A stretch of 64,000 nt of DNA from Cristatella mucedo (taxonomy: Eukaryota > Bryozoa > Phylactolaemata > Cristatellidae), in the NCBI GenBank assembly GCA_009760855.2, contig WPIO01000219.1:188001-252000 (forward strand). The letters run 5' to 3'. The notes beneath the pieces were generated by a model that saw only the letters and a program-made list of their open reading frames with translations, ran no database searches and was not told the origin of the DNA. How positions within the stretch are numbered: the first letter of the stretch is position 1; every line of letters begins with the position of its first letter. Position numbers and translations under genes: made by a program. Shown piece by piece: positions 10,838 to 22,189 of this stretch.

Positions 10838-10894
10838 GTAAAGTCACAGAACTGTCTAATTACTGTTAAACTGTAAAGTCACAGAACTGTCTAA
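10838..10894. repeat. Short direct duplication, 35-base period
   Basis: GTAAAGTCACAGAACTGTCT occurs at 10838 and again at 10873. It lies just upstream of the larger tandem duplication. Confidence 0.8.
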
Positions 10895-10910
10895 ACTGCA
10901 ATATGCGATG

Positions 10911-11200
10911 TAAGATGTGCAATGTATTGCATCGGTGGCATAGAATATTGCAATGTACTGTATATTTGGAATTGAATCCAGCAATATATTCATTCCTGAA
11001 TATCAGAATGTTGAAAACAATAAAAGTTGTGTGCACAGCCTTGGGTCAGCATGCATAAGATGTGCAATGTATTGCATCGGTGGCATAGAATATTGCAATG
11101 TACTGTATATTTGGAATTGAATCCAGCAATATATTCATTCCTGAATATCAGAATGTTGAAAACAATAAAAGTTTTGTGCACAGCCTTGGGTCAGCATGCA
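10911..11200. repeat. Tandem duplication, 145-base unit
   Basis: Two nearly identical units begin with TAAGATGTGC at 10911 and 11056. Each runs to GGGTCAGCATGC, which is L2-A 3' untranslated sequence. The unit therefore spans the junction between flanking DNA and the L2-A copy. The near identity implies a recent duplication. Confidence 0.9.
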
Positions 11201-14200
11201 AGTGTAGTTAGTGGCAGCATGTAAAGCATCGAAGCACATAGGCACATAAAGGTCAAATCACAGGAACCCACTAAACGCTGTCATAAATAGGTGGATTTCT
11301 AATTTTTTAATGTGGTCAAGTCTGGGATGTCGTGACGTAGGTAGGGAGTGAGCTCAAGGCTTTGGGAGCATACGAACTAAAGGCAGGGTCTCAAAAGAAT
11401 CGGATGTTTGTACAGGAAAAGCCAGTGGTAGCTTTCTTAGCCTGGTGGAGGAGTAGATCTAATAAGAAGATTAGAGCCAGAGAATGGAGGGACCTAAAAG
11501 TGGGTATCAAAGCCCTGAAATCGATGCGTTGCTCTACTTGTAGCCAGTGTAGGTCGTTGAAAAGTAAGGTGATGTGGCAACTGCAAAGCTCACGACTGTC
11601 AAGCCTAGCTGCAGAGTTTTGCAGCGGCTGTAAGGGCCTGAGTGCACCACGCTGGTAGACCAGCAAATAGTAAGTTACAGAAGTCAAGACGGAATGTCAC
11701 AAATGCATGGACCAACGTAGATGTGGTGTCACTGTCTAAACAAGCCCGAATTTTTGCAAAAGTATACAGCTAAAAGTAGGTGGACTTGAAAATGGAGCTG
11801 ATGTAGTTGACGAAAGAAAAGTCACTTTGGAACATGACACCTATATTTCGGGCAGATTCAGCAGGAGATATGCTGGCAGGTCCGAATTGAGCGTCAGCCA
11901 TTCAAGTTTCTTAATCAAACTAGGTTTGACCTTTGCTGTTAAGTTGGTTTAATATCGTTTATTTGTAGAAAATGTGCTGCCATCCAGTGCAGATGCCGTC
12001 AATACATGTAGCAAGGGAGTTGGGGAGAATTCAACGTGCTGAAGGGCTGGGAGGGATCAATGCAAAGGTACAAGTGAGTGCCCACCGCATAGAAGTGAAA
12101 GCCTGGATTGTGCTTGGTAATTACATCAGCAAATGAAGAGCATAAACCCTGACAAGAACCGGACATAGCACAGATCCCTGAGGTACCCCATTTTTTTGAG
12201 GTGCCTTGGATAGTCTTTTTCCATTTACGTCAGTACTTTACAGTCTCCCGCTAAGGTAGGACATAAACCGTTGCAGAGCAGTGCCAGCGATGCCCAGGCG
12301 AGATGAGAGGCACTCTAAAAGAACTTGGTGACCAATAGCATCAAAAGCTGTAAAAAAATCTAGCAAAACAAGCACAGATACTCTACCCATGTCTGCATTT
12401 TGAATTCGGCCGTTGTACATCCGAAGCCAGCAAACTCTGTGGAGTTATTAGCTCCGAAACCAGAATTTAACTTACTAGCAAGTTTTGACGTTTCAATGTA
12501 TGAGTTCAGTATGTGTGCCACAAGTTCTTCCACTGTCTTTTTTAGGAATGTTAGACAGGAGACTAGGCGGAAGGGGCTCTCGTTCTCTTGGTCTATTGCT
12601 TCTGTCTTGAGTAGTGGCCTGACTGCCGTCTTTAATGGAGGTGCAGGTACATAGCCCGAGGCTAATGAAATTTTAATGACGTTATTTTTGCATTGCAGCA
12701 ACAGCTAAATCTATTATAGAAGCAGGACAGCGGAAATGCGATCCACAGGACTAAGCGTCTTCTTTGATTGGGATATGAACTTCAGGACGAGGTCAATAAT
12801 GACCTCCTTGAATGCAGACGTTGAGGTGGTGCATATAATCAAGGGACAGCATTCTAGGGGCAGTTTGCTGTTGCCTAGACAGATCTTGTCTATCTTCTGG
12901 ACAAAGAAGCTAGAACAGAGATCAGCTAGATCATTACAGTGATCTTTTGGTAATGGGCTAACGTGGGTGCGGTTGAGGAGATGGTTTATCGTCGACATCA
13001 GTATTTTTGGATTGTGCACCAGTGATTCAACATTCTTTTTATAGAAGCTGGACTTGGGCTTAGCTAGGATCGATTAAAATGACCTAAAGTAGTCCTAGTA
13101 GGCATGTCGATGGACAGACAGTCCTGATCTTTGTAGGATTTTTCAAGCTGGCGCTTAGTAGACCTAGCTAGTTTAATGTCTGTGGTAAACCATAGGCCAC
13201 CTGGGCGAGAGTGCACAGTGCGCCTAGTCAGAAGTGCAAACTCGTCGGGTATGTAAGCTAGTGTCGTATCGTAGGAATATACCGACGCCGACAGGTTGGC
13301 AGGGGGACAGAGCAACAGAGGCGAGGTACATTATATCGTACGGACAGCATCGATGGCAAGGATCTAAAGGTTTTGCGATTCACGAGAGATAGTAAAGGAG
13401 ATGGAAGAGGCGAAGGAGAAAGAGGATGGCACACATTGTAGATTGAATGAGATCTGCATGTAGGGAGATAAACAGAATTAATATCAATTTATGATACCAA
13501 TGTAGTTACATGAGAGTATTGGTCAAGTGTGTGACCCTTGATTTGATAAGGGCCGAGAACGTGAGCCACAGGAGACAATGAGTCATGCGATGCACAATAT
13601 TAAGTGCTGAAGGTGTCAGAAAAATTATCAAAGTAAATGTTGAAATCACCTATAATGAGGAACGATTGATTTCTCGCTCACAGAATCGACAACGGATCGG
13701 ATAAGTCTGAGATAAAGGAGGATTTGGAACCTGGTAGACCATAGACTACTGTCACCTTCGGTAGCTTGTTGTCGGGTGAAATCAAGACAATAAACTTCAA
13801 ATACTGCTGCGAGGGTGTGGCAAATGGCCTGAAGTTGATATTAGAGCGTGTGATCATAGAACCCTCAGCTCCATTTTTTATTGATCCATGGGTATAAAAT
13901 AATGAGGAACTAGTCAGCTGGGCGTTTTTACTAGGGTGACATTTGGCCGATTTAGATAAGTTTAGTCAAGGCAAGCAGGTCGAGGTTTTGTTTTTGGAAA
14001 TATTATGAAAAATCAGAAGCACCTCAAGTTCAATCACGTTGAGATATCTAAACCAGTTTCTCTATCGTCTGAGAGACCCGATAGTAATAACCAGCTCTGC
14101 TAGTAAAAGAAATGATATTCGTTTGTTTTAGACTATGCGGGATCGAAAAAAAGTCGAGTGCGATAATCGTACTCAGGAGGCCAAACGCAAGTTTTTTAAA

Positions 14201-14340
14201 GTGAAAACTGCATCCCTTGTAGCTCTCAAGCTTCAACGTAGAGGCTAGGATTGTAAATCAGCACTATTCAAAGAGAGCTTCACGGCCATTCCATATAATG
14301 TCGGGGTAAGTAAAATTAGCTAAACAATAAAAGGAACCAA
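11176..14340 (-). mobile_element. L2-A LINE, nearly full length but decayed
   Basis: Going from right to left the copy contains 5' sequence (about 13.9-14.3 kb), endonuclease (13.5-13.85 kb), linker (12.7-13.3 kb), RT (about 12.0-12.7 kb) and C-terminal region (11.39-11.7 kb). The genuine 3' tail is missing because the copy breaks into the 145-base tandem duplication. Coding pieces are separated by frameshifts. The frame at 12238-12420 holds LLDFFTAFDAIGHQVLLE, the counterpart of the RT metal-binding aspartate region, and 12360-12701 holds the upstream RT block. It helps define the 5' end of the family. Confidence 0.8.
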
Positions 14341-14514
14341 TTATTGCATTCTATAACCATGAAGGAGAGTTTCTACCCACAAAGAGATAGAGTATTAAGG
14401 AGAGTTTTTTATAGCCCACTCAAAACCTAAGCGGCTTTTGGTACTCATTCGGTAGCCAACAGACTTAATCTCGCCCAACACTGAGAAAATGGCTAGCATA
14501 TCTGGAGAGCGGTT

Positions 14515-14925
14515 GAGGGTAAGGGAGGAAGCACACGCCTAATCCCTAGTTGTGGAAGAAGGGCACTGCCTACGTTAAAGTCTAAAAAAAAGTATCCTAA
14601 AGCTGGTGGCCTACTCATCCAGCTGGTCAACAAAGGCCGTGGTTTTGTGTGCCTCCAGCGAGCAGGTGTCACGTAGCTTCTAGAAGCTGACCAACGCTCA
14701 GCCTGCCACTGTTGGAAAGAGAGGATGTTGGCTCCCCCTAGCTTATCCGCCAACCGAGCTCTTCCGGGCGAAACAGCGGACCCTGGTGCAGCAGTTGCTT
14801 GCAGGCCTGTGTGCCGGCCGTGCGGCCCGGTTCTGCGTCTCCACAATAAACGGCATCTGCCTGAGCCGTCTTGATCTGTGCACGACTGCCCGCACAAACA
14901 TAACAGTGACGGACCCAAGAGTCAA
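14515..14925. other. GC-rich block inside L2-B, origin unknown
   Basis: The sequence is markedly GC-rich (for example GGCCTGTGTGCCGGCCGTGC) compared with both flanks, which are L2-B. The C-terminal L2-B coding region expected here is absent, so the block replaces or interrupts it. Overlapping minus-strand frames of 141, 66 and 60 codons exist, but none shows a recognised motif. It may be transduced or captured genomic DNA. Confidence 0.4.
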
Positions 14926-15471
14926 ACAACAGCATCACCTATTAGAAGAGCAAAGTCCTTTAATCCAGGCACACACTAACAGCGTCCTATGAGCAGCAGT
15001 TCGGTTTTATCGTCACTTAGTTTCAAGAAGTTTTCCGATATCCAGGATTGAATGTCGGCAAAGCAAGCTTTCAGTTTATCAGTTGCCGCAGCAGATTCTG
15101 ATGGTTTCAATGAAAAATACGGGCAAGTTTCGTCAGTGTAAAAGTGCTATTATATTCCATGGGCCTTAACAACCTTTCCCAGAGGTTGTGTATAAATGGA
15201 GAACAGCAAGGGACCAAGTACAGACCCTTGAGGGACGCCGCAGGTGACGCATCTCGTGTGTGAGACCTCACGGCCACATTACACGGATCGAACGCGATCT
15301 GACAAGTACGATTTAAAACACACCAGTGCCTCGTCTGCCAGACCGATTATTGTTTTCTATCGTTGAAGTAGGGCATCTTGGTTAATGGTTTCGAAGGCAG
15401 CTGATAGATCTGGCTGAGCTAGTAAAGTTACATTACCGTCAGCATTGCAACATGGAATATCATTGTCGTTA

Positions 15472-15702
15472 TTCATGTGCTTATGAGTGCTGACACTGTG
15501 TATGCTGCCACTAATCACATTGGCATGTTGACCCTGTGCATGTCACCCCTAACCATGTTATTCATGTTTTTTATCAAGCATGATATTACTCAGCATTCAA
15601 TTGCATTTCCCATCGCAGTAAATGTAAAACGACTAGAAAGAGATTGTATTGTCTGAGGGCGCTTTATCAAGTGCATTATTATTATTATTATTATTATTAC
15701 AA
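15472..15702 (+). mobile_element. L2-A 3' end inserted in L2-B
   Basis: A 5'-truncated insertion of about 230 bases starts in the L2-A 3' untranslated region (GTGCTGACACTGTGTATGCTGCC), passes the hairpin and ends in (ATT)n. L2-B sequence continues on both sides. This shows L2-A activity after this L2-B copy was in place. Confidence 0.85.
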
Positions 15703-16668
15703 TAGAGCAGTTTCAATGAAGTGCTGAATATTGAATCCCGATTGCAATTTTTCTGACATTTCATTCTTTTTAACATATGAAACCAGCTGCTTAGCGACAC
15801 TTTTTTCAAGAATCTTTGACATTAAAGGAAGAAGGTACATTTTTCAATAGTTTACAAGAACCTCTGTAACTAATCGTCGGTTTCAAGTAGTGTGTAGTTA
15901 TTGCCGATGTGCAGGACTTGGATACGGCCCTTCTCTCAAAGAAGAATTAAAATCTCAGATATGGCAAGCCTACGTTGGTCTGCCAGGGAAGGCCACAGAG
16001 ATGATGGTATAGGGTCTTCAGAAGACGAGCTTTTTTCAGGAGACGAGCTTTTTTCTAGACCTTATTAAGGTCTCCAAATTGCTTGCTGAAACTTTGGAAT
16101 ATTTGTTACGGAAGATCACAGGTTGTGATTCCACAACTGCTTTAATTGGAGGGGGCTTCATGGCGGCACGAATGTGCACAATTTTTCAGTAAATAAGAAT
16201 GAAATCTTTTTGGCTGAGCCGTTAATGTCTGGGGGAGTCAGACCTATCACAATGGCCGGTGAACTGTTTACTGACTAATAAACCTGTTTTGGGTTTGACT
16301 GGCAGGAATTCAGTGTGCGAGTGAAAAAGAAGCCCTGGCTTTTTAAGCTTCCGCTGGGAGTAAACTGGAAGGACTTTTTTGAAATCGGCTAGATCTGCAT
16401 CACACTCAGATTTCTTAAAATGACTTTTAAGCCTACGGTTAAAACGGCGCATCTCTTTTGAAGTTTTTTGTAAATTCAAAGGAATCTCCACTATTGTACA
16501 CACGAATAGAACGAACGGGAGCATGCTTTTCAAAAACATTCTTTGTGTCATTTTCACTGCATCAGTGAGGATATCGAGGTTATCGGTCGCGTCTGGGTGC
16601 GTATCAAGAAGACCTGCATCACAAACAGATCTCAAAATTCTTTCTTTGTCAATGCTTTTCAATTTACG

Positions 16669-16989
16669 TCACAGGACAAGCTCGACATTACCCTTTACCT
16701 GAAAAAGAGCTGGAGCAGTAAACGAGACCGAACGGTGATCCGAGTGTGTCAGCTGGCACACCGAAAGGTCAGTGGAGAAACCATCCTTAGTGATCACGAG
16801 ATCTAGAACATGGCCACCAACGTGGGTGGTATGATTAATGTACTGGACCAAACCAAAATTCTCCAGACAGTCAAGATATAAGCGGATCTGGCTTTTGATA
16901 AGGTTTTCACTGTGGATACTGAAATCTCCAGTAATCAGTAACAACCTGTCACACACGGATATTTTAGCAAGGAACTCCAAAAAATCCAA
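16669..16989 (-). pseudogene. L2-B APE-type endonuclease remnant
   Basis: A 106-codon open stretch shows the LLITGDFSIH motif, then GGHVLDLVITKD and finally LTHSDHRSVSF. These correspond to the metal-binding Asp/Asn region and the terminal SDH motif of LINE endonucleases, which nick target DNA. It is the best-preserved endonuclease C-terminal half in the window. The upstream part is lost at the junction near 16993. Confidence 0.75.
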
Positions 16990-16993
16990 TACG

Positions 16994-17480
16994 AATGAAT
17001 ATGGCTTTCGAAATGCATTCGGTAGCCAACATACTCATCGCACGCAAAAAATGCTTGAATTGATGAATGCTTGAATGACAAATAGAGCTGAGTATCGTCA
17101 GCATAAAAGTTATATCCTTTTCATACGCCTTAACCACTTTTCCTAAAGGTTTAGCAGAAATAAAAATTAGCCAGGGACCGACTACGGTCCCTTGAGGTCC
17201 CTTGACCACAGGTGACCCGTCTAGTGTGTGAGACCTCACCGCCACACGACACGGATCGAACACGATCAGACAAGTACGATTTAAACTACGTCAGTGCCAC
17301 GTCTTCCAGACCGATCGTTGTTCACAATCGCTCAAGTGGGTCATCGTGATTAATTGTCTCTGAGGCAGCTGATAGATCTAGCAGAGCTAGTCCAGTAACA
17401 TTCCTGTCATCGTTGCCATGTCAAATGTCATTGTTAACACGGAGGAGATCGGTTTCAGTGGAGTGCTACTGCTTGAACCT
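16994..17480 (-). mobile_element. L2-B scraps: 3' end piece and RT piece
   Basis: About 50 bases of L2-B 3' sequence (GCATTCGGTAGCCAACA) are followed by a second copy of the L2-B RT region, homologous to 15.03-15.5 kb. The same RT region is therefore present twice within 2 kb in the same direction. Confidence 0.7.
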
Positions 17481-17517
17481 AAATTTTAGCAGACATAGGA
17501 AGAAAATAGCTTGGCCT

Positions 17518-19210
17518 TCCTGACAAGGCAGCCACTTCCATACGTATACAATTTAAACCCAAAAAGGTGTAGGCTTCAAAATTAAGAGGCCCCAGTTAAT
17601 TGCGAAATGTTTTTAAAGAGCAGATTGAGAAAATGGCTTTAATATTGTTCTCGAAGTTATTAGACACAATACAAATGATAAATAAGTAAGGAATAATGCT
17701 ACACAAGAATCTGGTGGCACACTTGTCGTCAGAAGAATCGAGCAGACAGACTTAATTTTAGGCTGATCATTTTCTAGAAGCCGACGTAAGATGACTGACA
17801 AACCAACCAGAAACTCGACTCCCCAGAAACTCCACTACTATATTTAGAATTTCTGTCTCTCACATTGATTAAGCTGGTACAACGAGTAGGAGGTTCTCTA
17901 AATCAGCCACTAAAAACAAAATAATATTAGGATTTGTTATCTAAGTACGCCTTACAGATTGGCAGGTGTTGCGTATTATGCAATGCAAATACAATAGTAG
18001 ATATGAATACAACCTCTCAAAATGCGGCCAAGTGCTGTCACTAATATTCACTGACTACAATGATCTGCACGATTCAGTTGTTTGCCATTCGTTATAATTT
18101 TTTCAAAATAGCACTTTATGGTGTATTATGTTCGGCATGGGTACATCAGGTTTTGTAGATTTCGTTTATCAAAGATCGGGTGAATTTTACTATTATGAAT
18201 TATGTATTATGATATTGGCTGCCGTTAGATTTACGTGCTAAGGTCACTTAATTGTATAAACGCAATGTTTTTTTAGTGCAATTGCCATATTTGTTAGCGG
18301 ATATATTTTTAGTTATTAAAAAAGTTTGCGATTTCAAACGCAAAGGAAAAATACAAATTCTACTTCCACATATACTCTGCTACATAAGCGGGAGATCCTC
18401 AATAAAAGAGCATCGGCTACCGATTACTAAATTTATCGAGAAGTACTATCATGCCTCTTCAGATGCAAACTGGGAGATCAGAAAAAGACAGGGGCCCCTC
18501 ATATGGTGTGCAAACCGTGTGTAGAAAACTTTAGGCAATGATTTAAAATTCAAAGCAAGTGCATGCCATTTGGAATGGTGAATACTTAGAGAGAAAAAAC
18601 TGACTACGTCTCGTATTGTTATTTCAGCAGCACATACGTGCACTGCTTAAGCAAGCAGAATAAACCTAAAAGTTAATTTCCAAATCAACAGTCAGGTGTG
18701 CCACCCGTACAGCACAGTGAGGAGGCGGGTTTTCTTGTTCAAACTGTTACACACTATCATATATTGATTGACAGTGATACGAGTTCAACCGAAGTTGCTG
18801 TTGATGAGAACGCCTAAACAAATGTCACATATTGATCTTGATGACTTAGTAAGAGGCCATGAAATTCCTAAAGATTCCCCTAGCAAGATTAAAGGAAGGA
18901 AACCTTATTGTGCCAGGTACTATAATTTCGTAGTGTAGAACTAGTAAAAAGAGTATCTTCAATACTTGTCAGCTGGGAGTTCACTAGTATATTGCAACAA
19001 CCTCTGAGATAAAGTTAAACAAATGAAAAATGCCACTATTTAACTGAGTGAAGGCTCTTCATTGATACATCGAGCAGCAGTTTAAAGAAACTTTTACTCG
19101 GCAATGGAAACGAAATTTGTCTTTGCCTGTTGCACACTCTGTAAAGATGTAAGAGACTAATGGAAAAGTAAAACTACTTCTAAATGATAAATAATACTAA
19201 ATAACAAATA
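17518..19210 (+). repeat. Repeat Z, copy 1, first part
   Basis: Homologous to about 44235-45940. Shared blocks include ACCCAAAAAGG, GCCTTACAGATTGG and TATGGTGTGCAA. In plus-strand frames it holds remnants of the protein described at 44240-46860, including a block with MVCKPCVE and a later block with IDLDDLVRGHE. The frame at 18252-18524 covers the part just before it. An L2-A copy interrupts Z at about 19211. Confidence 0.65.
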
Positions 19211-20072
19211 ATACTCGAAACCTAACTGTCATGTTCCAAAGTGACCTCTCGTTAGACGACCCCATCAGCTCTGCAGTCAAATCTGCCTACTTTCTGCTAC
19301 ATAACATTGCTAAAACTCGGGCTTGTTTAGATAACGATTTCACGTTTAAGTTGGTCCATAAATTCGTGACATCCCGTCTCGACTTCTGCAACTCACTGCT
19401 TACTGGCCTACTGGCATGTGCGATCAGGCGATTGCAGCTCGTGCTAAACTCCTCAGCTAGGCTTGCCTGTCGTGAGCGTCTCAATTACCATATCACATCA
19501 CTTCTCGCCGACCTGCACTGGCTCCCAGTCAAGCAACGGATTGACTTAAAGGTTTTGTCGCTCACTTACAGGTCACTTCATTCTTAGGCTCCAGTCTATC
19601 TCTCAGATCTACTCCTCCACCAGGCCAAGCATCGTACTTCCCAATTTCGGAATCCAACAGTCTACCAATACCTCGTACTAAGCTCAAATCCTTCGGAGAC
19701 CGTGCATTAAGTTCGTACGCTCTCAAAGCCTGGAACTCCCTCTCGACTTGCGTCAGAACATCCCCGCCGAGTTGACCACATTTTAAAAGAACTTAAAACA
19801 CACCAATTTAGGACAGCATTTAGTAGGACCCTGTGATTCGTCCTTCATGTGCTTAGGCGTGCTGACACTGTGCATGCTGCCACTAACCACACTTGCATGC
19901 TGACCCTGTGCATGTCAGCCCTAACCATTTTATTCATGTCGTTTATAAAGCATGGTATTACTTACCATTCAATTTCATTTTCATTTGCAGCAAATTTAAA
20001 GCGCCTAGAAATATATTAAGTTCTGTGAGGATGCTTTATCAAGTGCATTATCATTATTATTATTAATAATAC
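19211..20072 (+). mobile_element. L2-A LINE, 5'-truncated
   Basis: Starts within the RT C-terminal half (VMFQSDLSLDDxISS), continues through an open frame at 19231-19587 with [20 protein letters not shown] and [17 protein letters not shown], then the 3' untranslated region, hairpin and (ATT)n tail. Z sequence continues on both sides. Left and right flanks share an AAATGATAAATAATA-like sequence, compatible with a target duplication in AT-rich DNA. Confidence 0.85.
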
Positions 20073-20375
20073 TGAAATCAAATACGATAAAAACCAGCGG
20101 CAGGCTTTGCTGGGATTCAAAGTTATTTCCTTTCAGCTTGGACTTCAAGATGGTTACACAAAATATCCTTGCTTATAATGCGTTTAGTATCATCACCTGA
20201 TGCGCTTTATGACCGAAAAAAAACCTGGCCAGAGCGAACATATTTCGTACCTGGGACTGACAAAGTCCGCGAGCCTCTAGTGTTGACAGCAAGAAAGTGT
20301 TAACTCCTTCATTGCACATAAAGCATGGACAATTGAAAGACTAAGTTAAGTATTTGAACCAAGAAGGTTATACCT
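20073..20375 (+). repeat. Repeat Z, copy 1, second part
   Basis: Continues the homology with 45945-46250 after the L2-A insertion. Shared blocks include GGTTACACAAAATATCCTTG and AACCTGGCCAGAGCGAACA. The encoded remnant reads LQDGYTKYPCL, matching the Gly-Tyr-Thr-Lys-Tyr block of the Z protein. It is cut by an L2-A tail at about 20378. Confidence 0.7.
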
Positions 20376-20377
20376 TT

Positions 20378-20837
20378 AAGCATAATAATAATAATACAAC
20401 TCTTGATAAACACCCTCAGAGAACTCAGTCTCTTTCTAGATGCTTTACATTTGCTACAAAGGAAAGGGAACACGATCGAATAGTTAGTGGTATCATGCTT
20501 GATAAATGAAATTAATAGCATGGTCAGCATGCTAGCTTCGTTAGTGGCACCATGCAAAGTCTTAGCACACGTAAGCACATTAAGATGAATCGCAGAGACC
20601 CACTAAACACTGTCGCAAATAGGTATGTGTTTCATTTCTTTTAAAAAATGGTCCAGTTAGGTAATGTCGCAACACAGGTTGGGAGCGAGTTCCAGGCTTT
20701 GAGGGCATACGAACTAAATGCATGGTCTTAAAATGAGTCGAGGTTTGCACGAGGTATTAGTAAACCGATAGATTCCGAAAAGCGGGCTGCACGGTGGCTG
20801 GCCTGCTGGGTGAGTAGACCTGATAGCTTTATTTAAG
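20378..20837 (-). mobile_element. L2-A LINE 3' portion, left of an insert
   Basis: (AAT)n tail, hairpin, 3' untranslated region and the end of the RT C-terminal region, ending near the complement of the conserved CAGxTCTACTCxCCCA block. The same copy continues at 21119-21370 after the exon-like insert. Confidence 0.75.
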
Positions 20838-21118
20838 CTTTCCAAAGCTTCCCAAATAAACTTCTAGAATTTTGCGTGGTCATTAAATGCCATTAAGTCG
20901 CATATCTGTTAGCGAAAGTAGCAAATTCACATCATAGTTGGACTTACAAAGCTCTTGCCGCTGCCGTGCCGTAGCTAACTTGCTAGGCCTCGCATGTTCA
21001 AAACCATAATCAGAGAGTGCTTGTTCTGGAGAATCGTCCGGGTCTGCTTTAAAGCCGCAATGCTGAAAGTTCTGCTGCACGCTAAGTAGGCCAGCAATCC
21101 TTCTTCGAAACCATCCGA
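20838..21118 (-). repeat. Exon-like segment E, copy 1, inside L2-A
   Basis: On the minus strand an open stretch (20883-21080) reads with exon-like composition: CGFKADPDDSPEQALSDYGF, then ARPSKLATARQRQELCKSNY, and ends with MRLNGI and a stop. The segment is homologous to about 35521-35775. It is flanked on both sides by L2-A sequence carrying two versions of the CAGATCTACTCCCCCACC block, resembling a long target duplication. I do not recognise the protein. It could be a captured gene piece or the start of repeat Y. Confidence 0.5.
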
Positions 21119-21370
21119 AGGCGGTGGGATAGTAGATCTTATTGGCAGGTCAGAGCCAAAGAGGGAAGGGACTAAAAAGTGAGCGTCGAAAATTTGAAGT
21201 CGATCCGTTGCTTGGCTGGGAGCCAGTGCAGGTCGGCGTGAAGTGGCGTGATGTGGCAACTGAGACTCTCACGACACACAAGCCTAGCTGCATAGTTTTA
21301 CACCAGCTGTAAGCGTCAGATTGCACTTACCGGTAAGCCAGCAGGTAATTAGTTACAGCTGAAATAGTCC
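21119..21370 (-). mobile_element. L2-A LINE, right of the insert
   Basis: Continues the copy at 20378-20837 through the complement of GACCTGCACTGGCTCCCAGC and up to the leucine-rich region before LLTGLPACA. It is truncated near 21370. Confidence 0.7.
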
Positions 21371-22189
21371 ACCCTAGCTAAACCTAAGGATCTGCTGTAT
21401 ATAGGGCCTAAATACAAACAATCCGGAGCATCGTTATATTTAGATACTTTAAAAGTAAAGGTTCCAGTTAAATGTTCTGGAAACTAATTAATAGCAACAG
21501 CGAAACAGCTGTTTTTCGCTTAAAATAAACAAACACGCCTACACACGAACACACAAACATACTCACATGCACAAGCGACATAAAACACAGACACAGACAT
21601 GGTACAAGCACATAAACACAAATTTATGCACGCAAGCACGCTGGAGCACACACTCATGCAAATATACATGTGCGAGCGAACACACTAAAACACACACACA
21701 CCTACGCGTGAAAACAAATGCAGTAGCTATTGCAGAAAAATTATTTTGTACAGCAAAAAGTAGGAATACAGGCTTGCTCAGCAGCCTTTTGTGTTTCAGC
21801 TGATAGTGCTAAAGAACGGTTAAGAGTTGCTTGGAAAATGCACTCGCATTATTGATGTGCTATTTTGCTCACATGAGCTCCTGCAAAGGTATGTGAGCGA
21901 AACATTTGCTTGAATTTGAAATGAAAATTAATCTTATATATAAGTAATATAGCAGGCCATTTTTATATTAATTTCAAGAAATTACAAGCTTAAAAAATTG
22001 ATCAATTTTAAGAAATGCATACCCGTAAACTTGCATGCACAAGTTATATATATTAGTATGCACTCAAACATAAATTCTAAAATTGCAGTCAAAGTGTACA
22101 TAACATAGCTGTGCTGTTATAACTCAAATTGTCATATTACTTCACATGCATCATTGAAATTGTGAACATTATAAGCCTACTATGCCATA
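21371..22189. other. Intergenic, AC-rich interrupted repeat at 21535-21710
   Basis: Between 21535 and 21710 the plus strand is dominated by CACA and ACAC runs interrupted by other bases, a degenerate (CA)n region. The rest is AT-rich and probably includes the 3' untranslated region of the minus-strand gene ending at 22190. I see no clear canonical AATAAA in the nearest 250 bases on that strand. Confidence 0.5.

Larger units (their letters stand above)
14395..16993 (-). mobile_element. L2-B LINE, interrupted composite copy
   Basis: The 3' end is at 14395-14514 (complement of the CTATAxAAAACTCTCC end). RT sequence runs from 14928 to about 15.5 kb and from 15.7 to 16.5 kb, and the endonuclease is at 16.67-16.99 kb. 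Two foreign pieces interrupt it: a GC-rich block at 14515-14925 and a plus-strand L2-A tail at 15472-15702. The copy ends at about 16993 against another L2-B scrap. All frames are broken. Confidence 0.75.

Noticed and set aside
14493-14938. Three overlapping minus-strand frames in the GC-rich block, considered as a gene
   Set aside because: Low stop frequency is expected from the GC content; no single frame has domain signals, and the longest one crosses the junction with L2-B.
20389-20400. Array-like AAT repeats that could be taken for a CRISPR or regulatory array
   Set aside because: All AAT/ATT runs follow an L2-A 3' hairpin and are element tails. No regularly spaced repeats with unique spacers exist.
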